Positions 18,152 to 28,691 are shown, counted from the first letter of the stretch. The stretch: 39,603 nt of DNA from Halieaceae bacterium (GCA_023253715.1 JALRFH010000175.1:1-39603); one strand, 5' to 3'. The notes: generated by a model from the letters alone, not told the origin. Translations and numbers: made by a program.

Positions 18152-19736
18152 GGTGCAAGGATTCAAGGCGATATTGGTCCAAAAAATGGTGCAAATATTG
18201 CTCGAATGACATCGAATCCGCGGCTTCGATTTTTGCTTGTTCTTGCAAACTTGCAGTCGCTTCGTGTTCGAACTTTTCACGCACGGTAGTTTCAAGTTCC
18301 TGAGTTAAAAAGGCGCTTTTCGTGGCTTTGGCCTGATTCAACGCTGCGGTGAAAAAACTTCCTTGCTGCACGCGCTGACTGACTTGCGCTGAGGGTGTTA
18401 GCTCAGGGTTGACCAACTTTTGTCGCTGGATGGATAAAGCGTCGGCGTAACCCGGTTCGATTAAGGTATCGAGTGTCGCGGCGAAGTCCTCGAGTTCGTC
18501 CATGATGTTGTGGCCCCATTGTTGCAGTGACAATGACTCGCTACCGGTATCGAGTAAGAGGCCTGGCTCGCGCCCTTGCTTTACCGTTCGGCTGAAATTT
18601 TCCGCTAGACGGTTCTGTTCGTCGAAGGTGCACTGCGGACTGTCTTTGAGTAAGCAGTACAATAAAAATAAATCTAAAAAGCGGATCTGCGGCGCGTCGA
18701 TACCCGTGGGTAAAAAAGGGTTCAAATCGATACAGCGTACTTCGATGTACTCAATACCCCCCAGCGCCAGTGCGTGCAAGGAAGGCTCGCCACTTCGCGA
18801 CACCCGTTTGGGTCGGATGGGGCTATAGAACTCGTTTTCGATTTGTAACAAACAATCGCTGAGTTGCTGATACTCGCCCTCGATTATTTTCGGGATTGCG
18901 CTGTAAGCTGCATGCGGTTGCACAATGGCTGCACGCAGGGTGTCTACGTAAGTCTCCAGTTGGTTGTAGCAAATTTGCAGAGACTTTTGCGTCTCGCTGT
19001 TATACCCAAGCCCACCCATTCTGAGCGATGTGGCGTATGGCAAGTGGTAGCTGTTGTGCTCGGCATCCACAGGTTCTAAGCCGTGGTCTGAGCGGCCACG
19101 TAAAAAGGTTGAGCAAACCGCAGGGGAGGCGCCAAACAAATAAACCAGCAGCCACGACCAGCGCTGGAAGTTGCGGATTAGACCTAAGTAACGTTCGGTG
19201 CGGAAGCTATTCAGATCTTGGTCGGAGCTACTGTAGGCATGTAACCAAGGCCAAAAACGCTCGGGTAGGGAGAAGTTGTAGTGGATTCCTGCAATGGTTT
19301 GCATGCGGCGGCCGTAGCGATGACCCAAGCCGTAGCGATAGACGGTTTTCAAGCGCGCCGAATTTGAAGAGCCATATTGGGCAACCGGGATATCACTGTC
19401 CGCGGTCAGTGCGCAGGGCATGCTGGCTGTCCAAAGTAGCTCATCCCCCAACTGATCGTAAACATAGCGATGAATCTCATGGAGTTGCTGCAGGGTTGCT
19501 TCCGTGGAGTCAGATACTGGCGTGATAAATTCGAGTAAAGCCTCGCTGTAGTCTGTGGTAATCGACGCGTGCGTCAGCGGTGACCCCAAGGTTGTTGGGT
19601 GTGGTGTTTGAGCCAACAACCCGTTGGCGTCGATGCGCAGCGCTTCTTTTTCAATGCCTCGTTGGAAACGCAATAGCGATGTCGCTTCGGGATCTTGGGC
19701 AAGGGCGTCCAGCAAGGCAGCAATGCGTTTTTTCAT
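18138..19736 (-). CDS. gshA: Glutamate-cysteine ligase
   Basis: RFQRGIEKEALRI, GIHYNFSLPERFW, RNFQRWSWLLVYLFGASPAVC, LRMGGLGYNSETQKSL, EYIEVRCIDLNPF. Confidence 0.95.
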   Translation of the reverse strand: MKKRIAALLDALAQDPEATSLLRFQRGIEKEALRIDANGLLAQTPHPTTLGSPLTHASITTDYSEALLEFITPVSDSTEATLQQLHEIHRYVYDQLGDELLWTASMPCALTADSDIPVAQYGSSNSARLKTVYRYGLGHRYGRRMQTIAGIHYNFSLPERFWPWLHAYSSSDQDLNSFRTERYLGLIRNFQRWSWLLVYLFGASPAVCSTFLRGRSDHGLEPVDAEHNSYHLPYATSLRMGGLGYNSETQKSLQICYNQLETYVDTLRAAIVQPHAAYSAIPKIIEGEYQQLSDCLLQIENEFYSPIRPKRVSRSGEPSLHALALGGIEYIEVRCIDLNPFLPTGIDAPQIRFLDLFLLYCLLKDSPQCTFDEQNRLAENFSRTVKQGREPGLLLDTGSESLSLQQWGHNIMDELEDFAATLDTLIEPGYADALSIQRQKLVNPELTPSAQVSQRVQQGSFFTAALNQAKATKSAFLTQELETTVREKFEHEATASLQEQAKIEAADSMSFEQYLHHFLDQYRLESLHPKQN

Positions 19737-19952
19737 GCGTGTATCTCCGCCTCTTTGGTGTAAACTCAGGGAGAGGCTGATTGTGATCGTCGCCGCGCAG
19801 TGTAAAGGCTAGAGCACATTAAGTATATGTTCCGGTGACGCCCTTTTTGTTTATTCTGGTGACGGGTCTTGTTGCAGTGCTCACCTGCGGTGATCTGCGG
19901 AAGTTGGGATAGCGTATCGAAGCGGGGTGCCGCAGGCGGTTTGGAGAGTGTT

Positions 19953-20987
19953 ATGTTGAAGTGGTTTCCGGTACTGGCCGGTGTCCTAGGGTTGATTTGG
20001 TTCTGGGCTGGGCCAGAGTCTGCGGATGAAGGGCGTCAATACGCTGGTCGATCGACGCCGGTGACAATTGCCGAGGTCCAGCGCTCTGAATTTTTCGATA
20101 GCGTCGCTGCGGTTGGCACACTCGAGGCTTGGGAGTCGGTCGAGATTCGCCCCTCTGTCGCGCAAATCGTGACGGAGTTGCTGTTTGAAGACGGAGATCG
20201 TGTCAACGCGGGTCAGGTCTTGGCGCGCCAAAAGCAGGACGCAGAAAAGGCGCGTTTTTCTGAGTTATCGGCGTCCTTGGTGGATGCCAAGCGAGAGGTC
20301 GAGCGGCTGTCTAATCTAGCGACCAAAAACCAAGTCGCGCAGACTGATTTGGATCGCGCTACCACCAAAGTACAAGTTTTGGAATTTCAGTTAGAAGAAG
20401 TACAAGCAAGGATTCAGGACCGCACCATTGTCGCACCTTTTTCAGGGCAACTTGGCCTGCGAGAGGTCAGCCCTGGGGCCTTGATTACACCAACGACGCG
20501 CCTGACAACCTTGGATGATGTGGCGCGAATGCGCCTGACTTTTGCCGTGCCCGCCGTGGAGCTGGGTGTACTATCGGTGGGGCAGCAAGTGACGGCCCGC
20601 TCGGCCGCATTTCCCGACAGCTTCACGGGGCGTATCTCAGCGATCGACAGTCGGGTGGATCCCATCAGCCGCTCGATTCAAGTTCGGGCTGAGTTGCCGA
20701 ATCCCGAGGGTCGCTTGCGACCGGGTATGCTCATGAATACGCGGGTAAAAGCCAATCCGCGTGAAGCCATTGTGATCCCAGAAGAAGCCATTGAGTCACG
20801 CGGCAAAGAGCATTTTGTCTGGTTGCTGGAGGGTGCCGATACCGCAACCAAATCTCGGGTCAGCATTGGTGGTCGGTCGGCGGGGCTGGTTGAAATCACT
20901 GACGGTTTAACCTCTGGGCAGCACATCGTTGTTGATGGTGTTGGACTGTTGCGTATGAGTCCCGCCAAGGTGCAGCCGAAGGAGTAA
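19953..20987 (+). CDS. RND efflux system periplasmic adaptor (MFP) subunit
   Basis: VTIAEVQRSEFFDSVAAVGTLEAWESVEIRPSVAQIVTELLFEDGDRVNAGQ, TIVAPFSGQLGLREVSPGALITPTT; downstream RND permease. Start at ATG 19953 preferred. Confidence 0.9.
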   Translation: MLKWFPVLAGVLGLIWFWAGPESADEGRQYAGRSTPVTIAEVQRSEFFDSVAAVGTLEAWESVEIRPSVAQIVTELLFEDGDRVNAGQVLARQKQDAEKARFSELSASLVDAKREVERLSNLATKNQVAQTDLDRATTKVQVLEFQLEEVQARIQDRTIVAPFSGQLGLREVSPGALITPTTRLTTLDDVARMRLTFAVPAVELGVLSVGQQVTARSAAFPDSFTGRISAIDSRVDPISRSIQVRAELPNPEGRLRPGMLMNTRVKANPREAIVIPEEAIESRGKEHFVWLLEGADTATKSRVSIGGRSAGLVEITDGLTSGQHIVVDGVGLLRMSPAKVQPKE

Positions 20988-20990
20988 ACT

Positions 20991-23900
20991 ATGCTACTGT
21001 CAGACCTATCGGTAAAACGCCCTGTCTTTGCGTTGGTGCTGAGTGCCTTGTTGGTTGCCTTTGGTGTGTTGTCTTTCGATCGGCTGCCTTTGCGTGAATA
21101 TCCCGACATCGAATCCCCCATCGTCAGCGTCTCGACCAACTATCCGGGCGCATCGGCTGCGGTGGTAGAGAATCGCATTACCGAAGTGATCGAGGACCGG
21201 TTAGCGGGGCTGCAGGGGATCAAGGTCATGGAGTCGTCAAGTTACGATGGCCGGTCTTCGATCCGTTTGGAGTTTCAGCTGAGCCGCGATATTGATAATG
21301 CCGCCAACGATGTCCGTGATCGGATTTCAAGTGTACTAAACAACATTCCTCAAGAGGCGGAGCCACCTGAGGTCCGCAAGGAAGAAAGCGGCGAGGATGT
21401 GGTGTTTTGGGTACATCTGGTCGGTCCTGAAATGTCGCAGCTAGAGCTTACCGATTATGCCCGCCGGTATTTAGAGGATCGATTTTCGGTGTTGGACGGG
21501 GTGGCGCGAGTACGCATATCAGGGGGTAAAATCTATGCCATGAGGGTTTGGCTGGATCCGCAAGAATTGGTGGCACGCCAGCTCACTGTCACTGATGTCG
21601 AAAATGCCCTGCGAACACAGAATATCGAATTGCCAGCGGGTACTCTGAACTCGCTATCGAAAGATTTTATTATCCGCATAGAGCGTAGTTATCTTACTGA
21701 GGATGACTTTCGTGCGCTCGTCATACGCCGATCGGACGACGGTTATTTGCTGCGCCTTGGCGATATTGCGCGGGTTGAGCTCGGCAGTGCGGAGGATCGA
21801 CGATTCTTTCGCGGCAATGGCGAGCCTATGGTGGGCTTAGGCATTGTTAAACAGAGCACCGCCAATGCGCTATCCATTAGTCGCTTGGTGCAAGCTGAAA
21901 TTGACCGGGTCAATCAGGATCTGCCACCGGGCTTAAGTTTGATTGCCAGCTACGACGACAGCGTGTTCGTAGAAGAGGCCATCTCGGAAGTGTATTTTAC
22001 CTTGTTGGTGGCAGCGGCCTTAGTGATCTTAGTTATTTTTATTTTCTTGGGTGACTGGCGCAGTTTGTTGATCCCTGCGCTGACCGTGCCCATCTCTTTG
22101 ATTGCCTCCTTTTCCGCCTTATTGGCACTCGGTTACAGTATTAATTTGCTCACTTTGCTGGCCTTAGTACTGGCAATTGGCCTAGTGGTGGATGACAGTA
22201 TTGTTGTGCTTGAGAATATTCATCGACGATTAACCTCGGGAGAAACGCCCTTGGTCGCCAGTTTGTTGGGTGCTCGTCAGGTCGGGTTTGCGGTGGTGGC
22301 GACCACCTTGGTGTTGGTTGCTGTGTTCGTACCGATTACATTTCTAGAGGGAGACGTTGGGCGTTTATTCAGCGAATTTGCCGTGACGATGGCGATTGCC
22401 GTGGGCTTTTCCAGTTTTGTTGCCCTCACGCTTGCGCCAGTGATTGCTAGCAAAGTGTTGAAATCGGCAGAAGCGGAGTCTTCTCTAGTTAAGTGGGTAG
22501 ACCGTATTTCTGGGCGACTGGAAACGACGTATCAACGTTCTTTGCGGGCATTACTGCATCAACCGCTCTGGGCCTTGGCGATTATCGTTGTTTCGTTTTT
22601 TGGTGTAGTGGCCCTGTATCAAAGTGTTGAGCAGGAGTATGCGCCCAACCAGGATCGAGGGATGTTGTACCTGCGCGTCAACGCGGCCGAGGGCGCTTCG
22701 TTTGAATATACTAAAGGCGTGTTAGAGCAGGTAGAGCAAAAATTGATGCCTTTGGTTGATCAAGGGGATATCAAACGCTTGCTGATTCGCGCACCTGGTT
22801 GGGGCGGTGGCGAATCTTTTAATAACGGCTTCGCTTTGATGGTCTTGGCGCCCTTTGGCTCTGGGCGCCGTGACACGGCGGATATTTTGATGGACGCGCG
22901 AGCACGAGTCGCGGACATTGCTGGTGCCAGTATTTGGATCAGTGGCCCTCGGTCACTCGGGGGTGGCAGTGGTTCACCGGTCAATGTGGCTATTGGGGGT
23001 AATTCCTACGAAGAGCTCGCAGATTGGCAAGATGTTTTGCTGGCGAAGCTTGCCGAAAACCCTCGAATTATCAATATCAATACGGATTTGAAACCCACGA
23101 AACCACAGCTTAGGCTCAGTATAGATCGCGATCGCGCCGGTGATCTTGGGGTAAATATCCGCGATATTGGCCGCACCCTCGAAACAATGATGGGGGGGCG
23201 TCGGGCTACCACGTTTCTGATGGGTGGACGCGAGTACGATGTTCTGCTCGAGGCGGAGCGCGTCAAACGTCAAACGCTCGCCGATCTGGATGTCTTATAC
23301 GTTCGCTCGGCCAGCACCGGAGAGCTCGTTCCCCTAGCCAACATAGTCTCGATCACGGAGCAGGCCGATGCAGGCAGTTTAAACCGACATAACCGTGTTC
23401 GTTCCTTTACCTTAACTGCCGATCTCGCTGCAGGGTATAGCTTAGGTGAAGCGCTTGACGACATTCGTGGCGTGGTTCGAGCAGACTTGCCGGACCATGC
23501 CAGTATCGCCTATAAGGGAGAGTCTTTAGACTATCAAACAGCGGGTTACGACGTGATTTTTACCTTCTCGTTGGCGCTGTTAATCGTCTATCTTGTGATG
23601 GCGGCACAGTTTGAGTCCTTCGTTCACCCCGCCGTTATACTGCTTACAGTACCCTTGGCCTTAATCGGCGGATTGGGTGGTTTGGTGTTGTTTGATCAAA
23701 CTCTAAACATCTACTCGCAAGTGGGTATGGTGATGTTAGTGGGGCTGGCCACCAAAAACGGTATTTTGTTGGTGGAGTTCATTAATCAACTGCGAGATGA
23801 AGGACTCGCGTTCGAAGAGGCGGTGCTCGGTGGTGCTGCTACGCGCTTGCGCCCGATTGTGATGACGGCTTTGACCACGGTCATTGGCGCTATTCCACTA

Positions 23901-24101
23901 ATTTTATCGAATGGGCCGGGTCACGAATCGCGGACAGTGATTGGGGTCGTCGTCATGTGTGGCGTTTCAGTAGCAACTATTATCACTTTATACGTGATAC
24001 CGATGGTGTATGCTAAAGTATGTCGACAGACGGGATCTCCAAATGCCGTGGCGCGGCAATTGGAGACGGAATTGCACTCCAACAATGAGGCGAGCGTATG
24101 A
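20991..24101 (+). CDS. RND multidrug efflux permease (HAE1-type)
   Basis: 1036 aa; LSVKRPVFALVLSALLVAFG, PLREYPDIESPIVSVSTNYPGASA, LVLAIGLVVDDSIVVLENI, VGLATKNGILLVEFINQ. Confidence 0.95.
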   Translation: MLLSDLSVKRPVFALVLSALLVAFGVLSFDRLPLREYPDIESPIVSVSTNYPGASAAVVENRITEVIEDRLAGLQGIKVMESSSYDGRSSIRLEFQLSRDIDNAANDVRDRISSVLNNIPQEAEPPEVRKEESGEDVVFWVHLVGPEMSQLELTDYARRYLEDRFSVLDGVARVRISGGKIYAMRVWLDPQELVARQLTVTDVENALRTQNIELPAGTLNSLSKDFIIRIERSYLTEDDFRALVIRRSDDGYLLRLGDIARVELGSAEDRRFFRGNGEPMVGLGIVKQSTANALSISRLVQAEIDRVNQDLPPGLSLIASYDDSVFVEEAISEVYFTLLVAAALVILVIFIFLGDWRSLLIPALTVPISLIASFSALLALGYSINLLTLLALVLAIGLVVDDSIVVLENIHRRLTSGETPLVASLLGARQVGFAVVATTLVLVAVFVPITFLEGDVGRLFSEFAVTMAIAVGFSSFVALTLAPVIASKVLKSAEAESSLVKWVDRISGRLETTYQRSLRALLHQPLWALAIIVVSFFGVVALYQSVEQEYAPNQDRGMLYLRVNAAEGASFEYTKGVLEQVEQKLMPLVDQGDIKRLLIRAPGWGGGESFNNGFALMVLAPFGSGRRDTADILMDARARVADIAGASIWISGPRSLGGGSGSPVNVAIGGNSYEELADWQDVLLAKLAENPRIININTDLKPTKPQLRLSIDRDRAGDLGVNIRDIGRTLETMMGGRRATTFLMGGREYDVLLEAERVKRQTLADLDVLYVRSASTGELVPLANIVSITEQADAGSLNRHNRVRSFTLTADLAAGYSLGEALDDIRGVVRADLPDHASIAYKGESLDYQTAGYDVIFTFSLALLIVYLVMAAQFESFVHPAVILLTVPLALIGGLGGLVLFDQTLNIYSQVGMVMLVGLATKNGILLVEFINQLRDEGLAFEEAVLGGAATRLRPIVMTALTTVIGAIPLILSNGPGHESRTVIGVVVMCGVSVATIITLYVIPMVYAKVCRQTGSPNAVARQLETELHSNNEASV

Positions 24102-25222
24102 GTCGCATACAGGAATGGTTAAAAACATTAGCACGGGATAAAGGCTCTGATCTGTATTTAAGTACGGGCGCGCCGCCTTGTGCCAAGTTTCAAGGCAAAC
24201 TCAAACCGATTGCCAATGAGGTGCTAAAGCCGGGTGAAATTCGCGACATCGCCTACGAGCTAATGGATGACACCCAGATTGCGGATTTTGAGCGTGAACT
24301 GGAGATGAACTTAGCAACCTCGATCTCTGGCTATGGACGTTTCCGGGTCAATATTTTTATTCAGCGTTCCGAAGTCAGTATCGTGGCGCGTAATATCGTT
24401 GCTGAAATACCCAACTGGCAAGATCTGAGATTGCCTGAGATCATGCTCGATGTAATTATGCGCAAGCGCGGACTGGTTTTGTTCGTCGGTGGAACGGGGT
24501 CCGGTAAATCAACATCGCTGGCGGCCTTGATTGATTATCGCAATAGCAATTCTAATGGCCATATTGTGACCGTTGAAGATCCGGTGGAATACGTCCATCG
24601 GCACAAAAAGTGTATCGTCAATCAACGTGAGGTGGGGGTCGATACGCGGAGTTGGCATAACGCTCTGAAAAATACGCTACGTCAAGCGCCAGACGTGATT
24701 TTGATCGGAGAGATTCGCGATCGAGAAACCATGGAGCATGCGTTGGCTTTCGCTGAAACGGGACACCTGTGTTTATCTACCTTGCATGCCAATAATGCTA
24801 ACCAAGCGCTGGATCGTATTGTGAACTTTTTTCCTGAAGATCGCCGCCCCCAGCTGTTAATGGATTTGTCCCAAAATTTGCAGGCGTTTGTATCGCAAAG
24901 ACTAATTCCTACCGTCGACAGCAAGCGTGTGGCAGCCATCGAAGTGCTGCTGGGTACCCCCTTGGTTTCGGACATTATTTTGCGCGGCCAATTTGATGGC
25001 TTGAAAGAGGTCATGGAAAAATCTGAAAACCTCGGTATGAAAACCTTTGACCAAGCTTGTTTTGAATTGTACCGAGAGGGTTTGATCAGCGAAGAAGAAG
25101 CATTGCGTAACGCGGACTCTGCCAATAACGTTCGATTGAAAATCAAGTTTGCTGGTAGTGCCGCTGGTGGTGCTGACGACGAAGACGACCTTGGCTTGTC
25201 ACTCGATGATGACGAGTTTTGA
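24098..25222 (+). CDS. pilU: PilT/PilU-type type IV pilus twitching ATPase, most like PilU
   Basis: GGTGSGKSTSLAALIDYRN (Walker A), ITVEDPVEYVHRHKKCIVNQREVG, LIGEIRDRETMEHALAFAETGHLCLSTLHANNANQALDRIVNFFPEDRR. Confidence 0.88.
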   Translation: MSRIQEWLKTLARDKGSDLYLSTGAPPCAKFQGKLKPIANEVLKPGEIRDIAYELMDDTQIADFERELEMNLATSISGYGRFRVNIFIQRSEVSIVARNIVAEIPNWQDLRLPEIMLDVIMRKRGLVLFVGGTGSGKSTSLAALIDYRNSNSNGHIVTVEDPVEYVHRHKKCIVNQREVGVDTRSWHNALKNTLRQAPDVILIGEIRDRETMEHALAFAETGHLCLSTLHANNANQALDRIVNFFPEDRRPQLLMDLSQNLQAFVSQRLIPTVDSKRVAAIEVLLGTPLVSDIILRGQFDGLKEVMEKSENLGMKTFDQACFELYREGLISEEEALRNADSANNVRLKIKFAGSAAGGADDEDDLGLSLDDDEF

Positions 25223-25265
25223 GTCTACTTGCGACGGGGTGAGTTGCCGAGTCCGTGGATTTTGG

Positions 25266-26642
25266 TCAACGAGTCAGTGTCATAAGCTGGTCAACGATGG
25301 TCTCTAGTTGCCCTAGGGTATTGCACTCGTGTGCTACCTGACAAACGCGTTGATAGCGCAGCATTTCTGAATCACCAGTTCCCCACTGGTTTTTGCCTTC
25401 AGGATTTAACCAAATGATGCGCCGGCACCTTTCACTGATTTCAAGTAGCCGCTCAAATCGGTGATCACCGTAGTTGTTACGGGCGTCACCGAGTAGGATG
25501 ATTGTGGTTTGCTTGGTAATGTCTTGTGCAGCGATTTCCCAGAATTTATCTAAGCTTGAACCGTAATCAGTCGCGCCTCCGTAGCGCCAGTTAGCGATCT
25601 CAATGGCTTTTTCTACCGGGTGTTGCTGGAACAGTGTGGTAATTTCACCGAGGTCGTGAGCAAAGGCGAACGAGCGTGTTCTTGGCAGTACGTCTTGCAA
25701 ATAATATAAAAGCATCAACAGAAATTTGGCATAGGCTGACACTGAGCCGCTGACATCGCACACCGCCATGATTTGTGGTTTGCGTTTTTCTGTGCGGCGC
25801 CAAAATGTATCAAACATAACACCGTCATGAGCGATACCGCGGCGCAGCGTTTTGATCATATGTAATTGTCCTCTGCGGGTGTGCTTGGGACGTTTGCGAT
25901 GCCTTTGAGTCAACTTACGTGCTAGCTTTTGGATGAGTCCTTGCAGGCGATCGGCGTGACGGCGCTCCACCGCGCTGAGTTTGGTTTTGCGGAGTAACTC
26001 GGCCATGAGTTGATCGTGCTGTCCCGCGGCGTTGAGCTCAAATGCGCGTTCGATGGCCTGCTTGGCTTGTGCTTGCATGGTCTCTTGTACTGATAGGAGG
26101 GCTTGGCGCGCAGGTGAGTCCTGCGCCATGGCCGCAAGTGTTTGGCGAATGGGTGCTTCGCCTAGGGCATCGAGAAGGCGGCGGGTGAAGAGTCCTTTTT
26201 GAGTAAAGAACGATAATTGTTGCAAGGGTAAAGACCCCAAGGCTTCTGCCATTTGAGCGTCGATTTCAGCTTGATCTTGTTTGAGCAGGGCTTGCACAAA
26301 ATCGCTTTGCGCCAAAATTTCTTGGGTCTGCTGATCGTTGGCGAGTGCTTGTGCAAGCTCTTGCCGATGGTCTGGCTCGGCTTCTGCTTTGGGTGGGGTA
26401 GCGGCGTCTTCGTGCTGCTCTTCAGGTGTCTGCCGCAAAAAAAATTGATCGAAGCAGGCCTTGCAAATCGCCTCCTCTTCCTGCGTTTTGGCCAAGGTCA
26501 TAGCCATGGATTCACGCAGTAAGCTCGGCGATTCCAGCCCCGCAATCTGAGCGGCTTTTAGGGCGTCCATGCTTTCGGCCGGCGAAATCCTAACCCCTTG
26601 TTGCCGTGCTAGTTGCATAAAGCGTAGCAGTTCGGCCTGCAT
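25266..26642 (-). CDS. VWA domain-containing CoxE-like protein
   Basis: MIDAS DVSGSVSAYAKFLLMLLYYLQD, FAHDLGEITTLF, RYGGATDYGSSL; paired with MoxR ATPase. Confidence 0.85.
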   Translation of the reverse strand: MQAELLRFMQLARQQGVRISPAESMDALKAAQIAGLESPSLLRESMAMTLAKTQEEEAICKACFDQFFLRQTPEEQHEDAATPPKAEAEPDHRQELAQALANDQQTQEILAQSDFVQALLKQDQAEIDAQMAEALGSLPLQQLSFFTQKGLFTRRLLDALGEAPIRQTLAAMAQDSPARQALLSVQETMQAQAKQAIERAFELNAAGQHDQLMAELLRKTKLSAVERRHADRLQGLIQKLARKLTQRHRKRPKHTRRGQLHMIKTLRRGIAHDGVMFDTFWRRTEKRKPQIMAVCDVSGSVSAYAKFLLMLLYYLQDVLPRTRSFAFAHDLGEITTLFQQHPVEKAIEIANWRYGGATDYGSSLDKFWEIAAQDITKQTTIILLGDARNNYGDHRFERLLEISERCRRIIWLNPEGKNQWGTGDSEMLRYQRVCQVAHECNTLGQLETIVDQLMTLTR

Positions 26643-27589
26643 CAGTTGAGGGCTCGAGATGCACTTGTCAGTGTGGGTTTTAGCAGATCGCTGAGTTGCT
26701 CGGTGGCGGCTTCAATGTCGTGTTCGAATTTGAGCAGCACATTGAGTGTGTCGCGTACCAGTTGCCGATCCAGCGCATTGGCTTTAAGTAATATAAGGCT
26801 GCGTGCCCAGTCGATTGTCTCTGAGATAGCGGGTGCTTTTTTTAACTCCATGGCACGTAATCCATGCACAAAGGAGACCAGTTGTCGGTTGAGCTCGGGA
26901 TCGATTTCGGGTAGACGTGAAGCAATGATTTTTTGTTCGAGACGTTCATCAGGGTAGGGGATATACAAGTGCAGGCAGCGACGCTTCAGAGCATCTGACA
27001 AGTCACGCGTATTATTGCTGGTCAAAAACACCCTGGGTGGTACCTCGGCTTTGATCGTGCCGAGCTCAGGAATGGACGTTTGGTAATGTCCGAGCACTTC
27101 CAGTAATAGGGATTCGAACTCTTGATCCGCTTTGTCGATTTCGTCAATCAGCAGAACCGCACCTTCCGCTGCAGTTAGCGCTTTCAGTAATGGCCTGGGC
27201 TCGATAAAATTGTTGGAGTAGAAGACGTCGCCAAGGCTATGTAGTCGTTCCATTGCGCCATCAAGACCCTGGGTTCCCTCCAGCAACTCCCCCAGTTTCT
27301 CTTTCAGAATTTGTGTATAAAGTAACTGTTTCCCGTACTTCCACTCGTACAAAGCCTTGGCTTCATCAAGCCCCTCGTAGCATTGCAATCGGATCAACTC
27401 CTGTCCGGTGATCATGGCCATCGTGTTGGCGAGTTCGGTTTTTCCGACGCCCGGAGGTCCTTCGATTAGAACCGGTTTTTCTAGGGCATTGGCCAAAAAT
27501 ACCGCGGTCGCAATTTTTTCGCTGCAAATGTAGCCCTGTTCGGCAAAAGCGCTGATGATAGAGTCGATACTGCTCAGAGTGCTGCTCAT
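26642..27589 (-). CDS. MoxR-family AAA ATPase (CoxD-like)
   Basis: VLIEGPPGVGKTELANTMA Walker A, VLLIDEIDKADQEFESLLLEVL Walker B, FLTSNNTRDLSDALKRRCLHLYIPYP. Confidence 0.92.
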   Translation of the reverse strand: MSSTLSSIDSIISAFAEQGYICSEKIATAVFLANALEKPVLIEGPPGVGKTELANTMAMITGQELIRLQCYEGLDEAKALYEWKYGKQLLYTQILKEKLGELLEGTQGLDGAMERLHSLGDVFYSNNFIEPRPLLKALTAAEGAVLLIDEIDKADQEFESLLLEVLGHYQTSIPELGTIKAEVPPRVFLTSNNTRDLSDALKRRCLHLYIPYPDERLEQKIIASRLPEIDPELNRQLVSFVHGLRAMELKKAPAISETIDWARSLILLKANALDRQLVRDTLNVLLKFEHDIEAATEQLSDLLKPTLTSASRALN

Positions 27590-27619
27590 GTTTCGTCCTT
27601 GTCGTGCGATTGCGTCCGA

Positions 27620-28609
27620 TCAGCCGCCGGTGGCGCTCATAAACCTGAGAATTTGAGGATGCTCAGGGTCGTAAAAATGATGGCGTTCGGGCTTGAGGCT
27701 CAAGGCATCAATAATCGCTGTTTTTAGTGTGTCTCTTGAATAATTGGGTCGACGCAGTATAGCCCTTAAATCGAGCGAGTGCTCGTTACCCAAACACAAG
27801 AGTAAACGGCCTTCAACGGTCACTCTGATGCGATTACAGCTCGAGCAAAAGTTGTTACTGTGAGGTGAAATGAAACCGATGCGGGTGTCGGTGTTGACAA
27901 TTTTTTGGTAGCGAGCAGGACCTGCAGTGTCTTCTAGTGCGTCGGGGCGCTGGAAGCGATAGCGTGATTCGAGCTCTTGCATGAGCGTTTCATTCGATAG
28001 CCAGCGCTCTTCGCGTTGACTATTTGGCATTGAGCCTAAGGGCATCTCTTCGATAAACGCGATATCGAGACGCTTCGCGATTGCGAATTCGATAAGTTCT
28101 TCGACGTCCTGCAGGTTGTAGTTCTGCAATATCACGGAGTTAAGGCGGATGTTTTCAATGCCAGCTGCTTGTGCCGCATTGATGCCAGCTAACACCTTGG
28201 TGAGGTCGCCGGTACGAGTGATTGATTTGAATTTGATGGGATCTAAGCTGTCGAGGCTAATATTCAGCGACCTGACGCCTGCTGCGGCGAGTGCATCGGC
28301 ACACGATGCCAGTTGCGACCCATTGGTGGTAATGGCGAGGTGTTCCAGACCATCAAGAGCACCGAGTGCTCTCGCTAGGGTGGCAAGGTCTTTGCGAATC
28401 AAAGGTTCTCCGCCGGTTAGACGAATTTTTTTTCCGCCCAGTTCGACAAAGGCGGCACCGATTTCGCCCAATTCTTCCAAGCTGAGGATGTCTTTGCGCG
28501 GCAAAAAAGTCATATCCTCGGCCATGCAGTACACGCAGCGAAAGTCACAGCGATCAGTCACCGATAAGCGCAAATACGAGATGGTTCGCTGGAATTGATC
28601 AGTGAGCAT
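27620..28609 (-). CDS. moaA: GTP 3',8-cyclase MoaA
   Basis: YLRLSVTDRCDFRCVYCM radical SAM motif, RLTGGEPLIRKDL, FISPHSNNFCSSCNRIRVTVEGRLLLCLG, C-terminal ATGG. Confidence 0.95.
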   Translation of the reverse strand: MLTDQFQRTISYLRLSVTDRCDFRCVYCMAEDMTFLPRKDILSLEELGEIGAAFVELGGKKIRLTGGEPLIRKDLATLARALGALDGLEHLAITTNGSQLASCADALAAAGVRSLNISLDSLDPIKFKSITRTGDLTKVLAGINAAQAAGIENIRLNSVILQNYNLQDVEELIEFAIAKRLDIAFIEEMPLGSMPNSQREERWLSNETLMQELESRYRFQRPDALEDTAGPARYQKIVNTDTRIGFISPHSNNFCSSCNRIRVTVEGRLLLCLGNEHSLDLRAILRRPNYSRDTLKTAIIDALSLKPERHHFYDPEHPQILRFMSATGG

Positions 28610-28691
28610 GGACGACCTTGGACGCGTTTTTTACGCGCTCAAACCTTTACTTATGAAATGGGTTTGGACAGGATAGACCAAGCGAAACACG

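Noticed and set aside
19028-19525. Plus ORF of 165 aa inside gshA
   Set aside because: Antisense to a strongly supported gshA; Cys/Ser/Arg-rich translation with no family motif.
20678-21139. Minus ORF of 153 aa across the MFP-RND junction
   Set aside because: Antisense to two well-supported genes; low-information Ser/Thr-rich translation.
23190-23197. G-run in the RND gene as a frameshift site
   Set aside because: Frame stays open with the expected RND sequence (MMGGRRATTF); no alternative product is evident.
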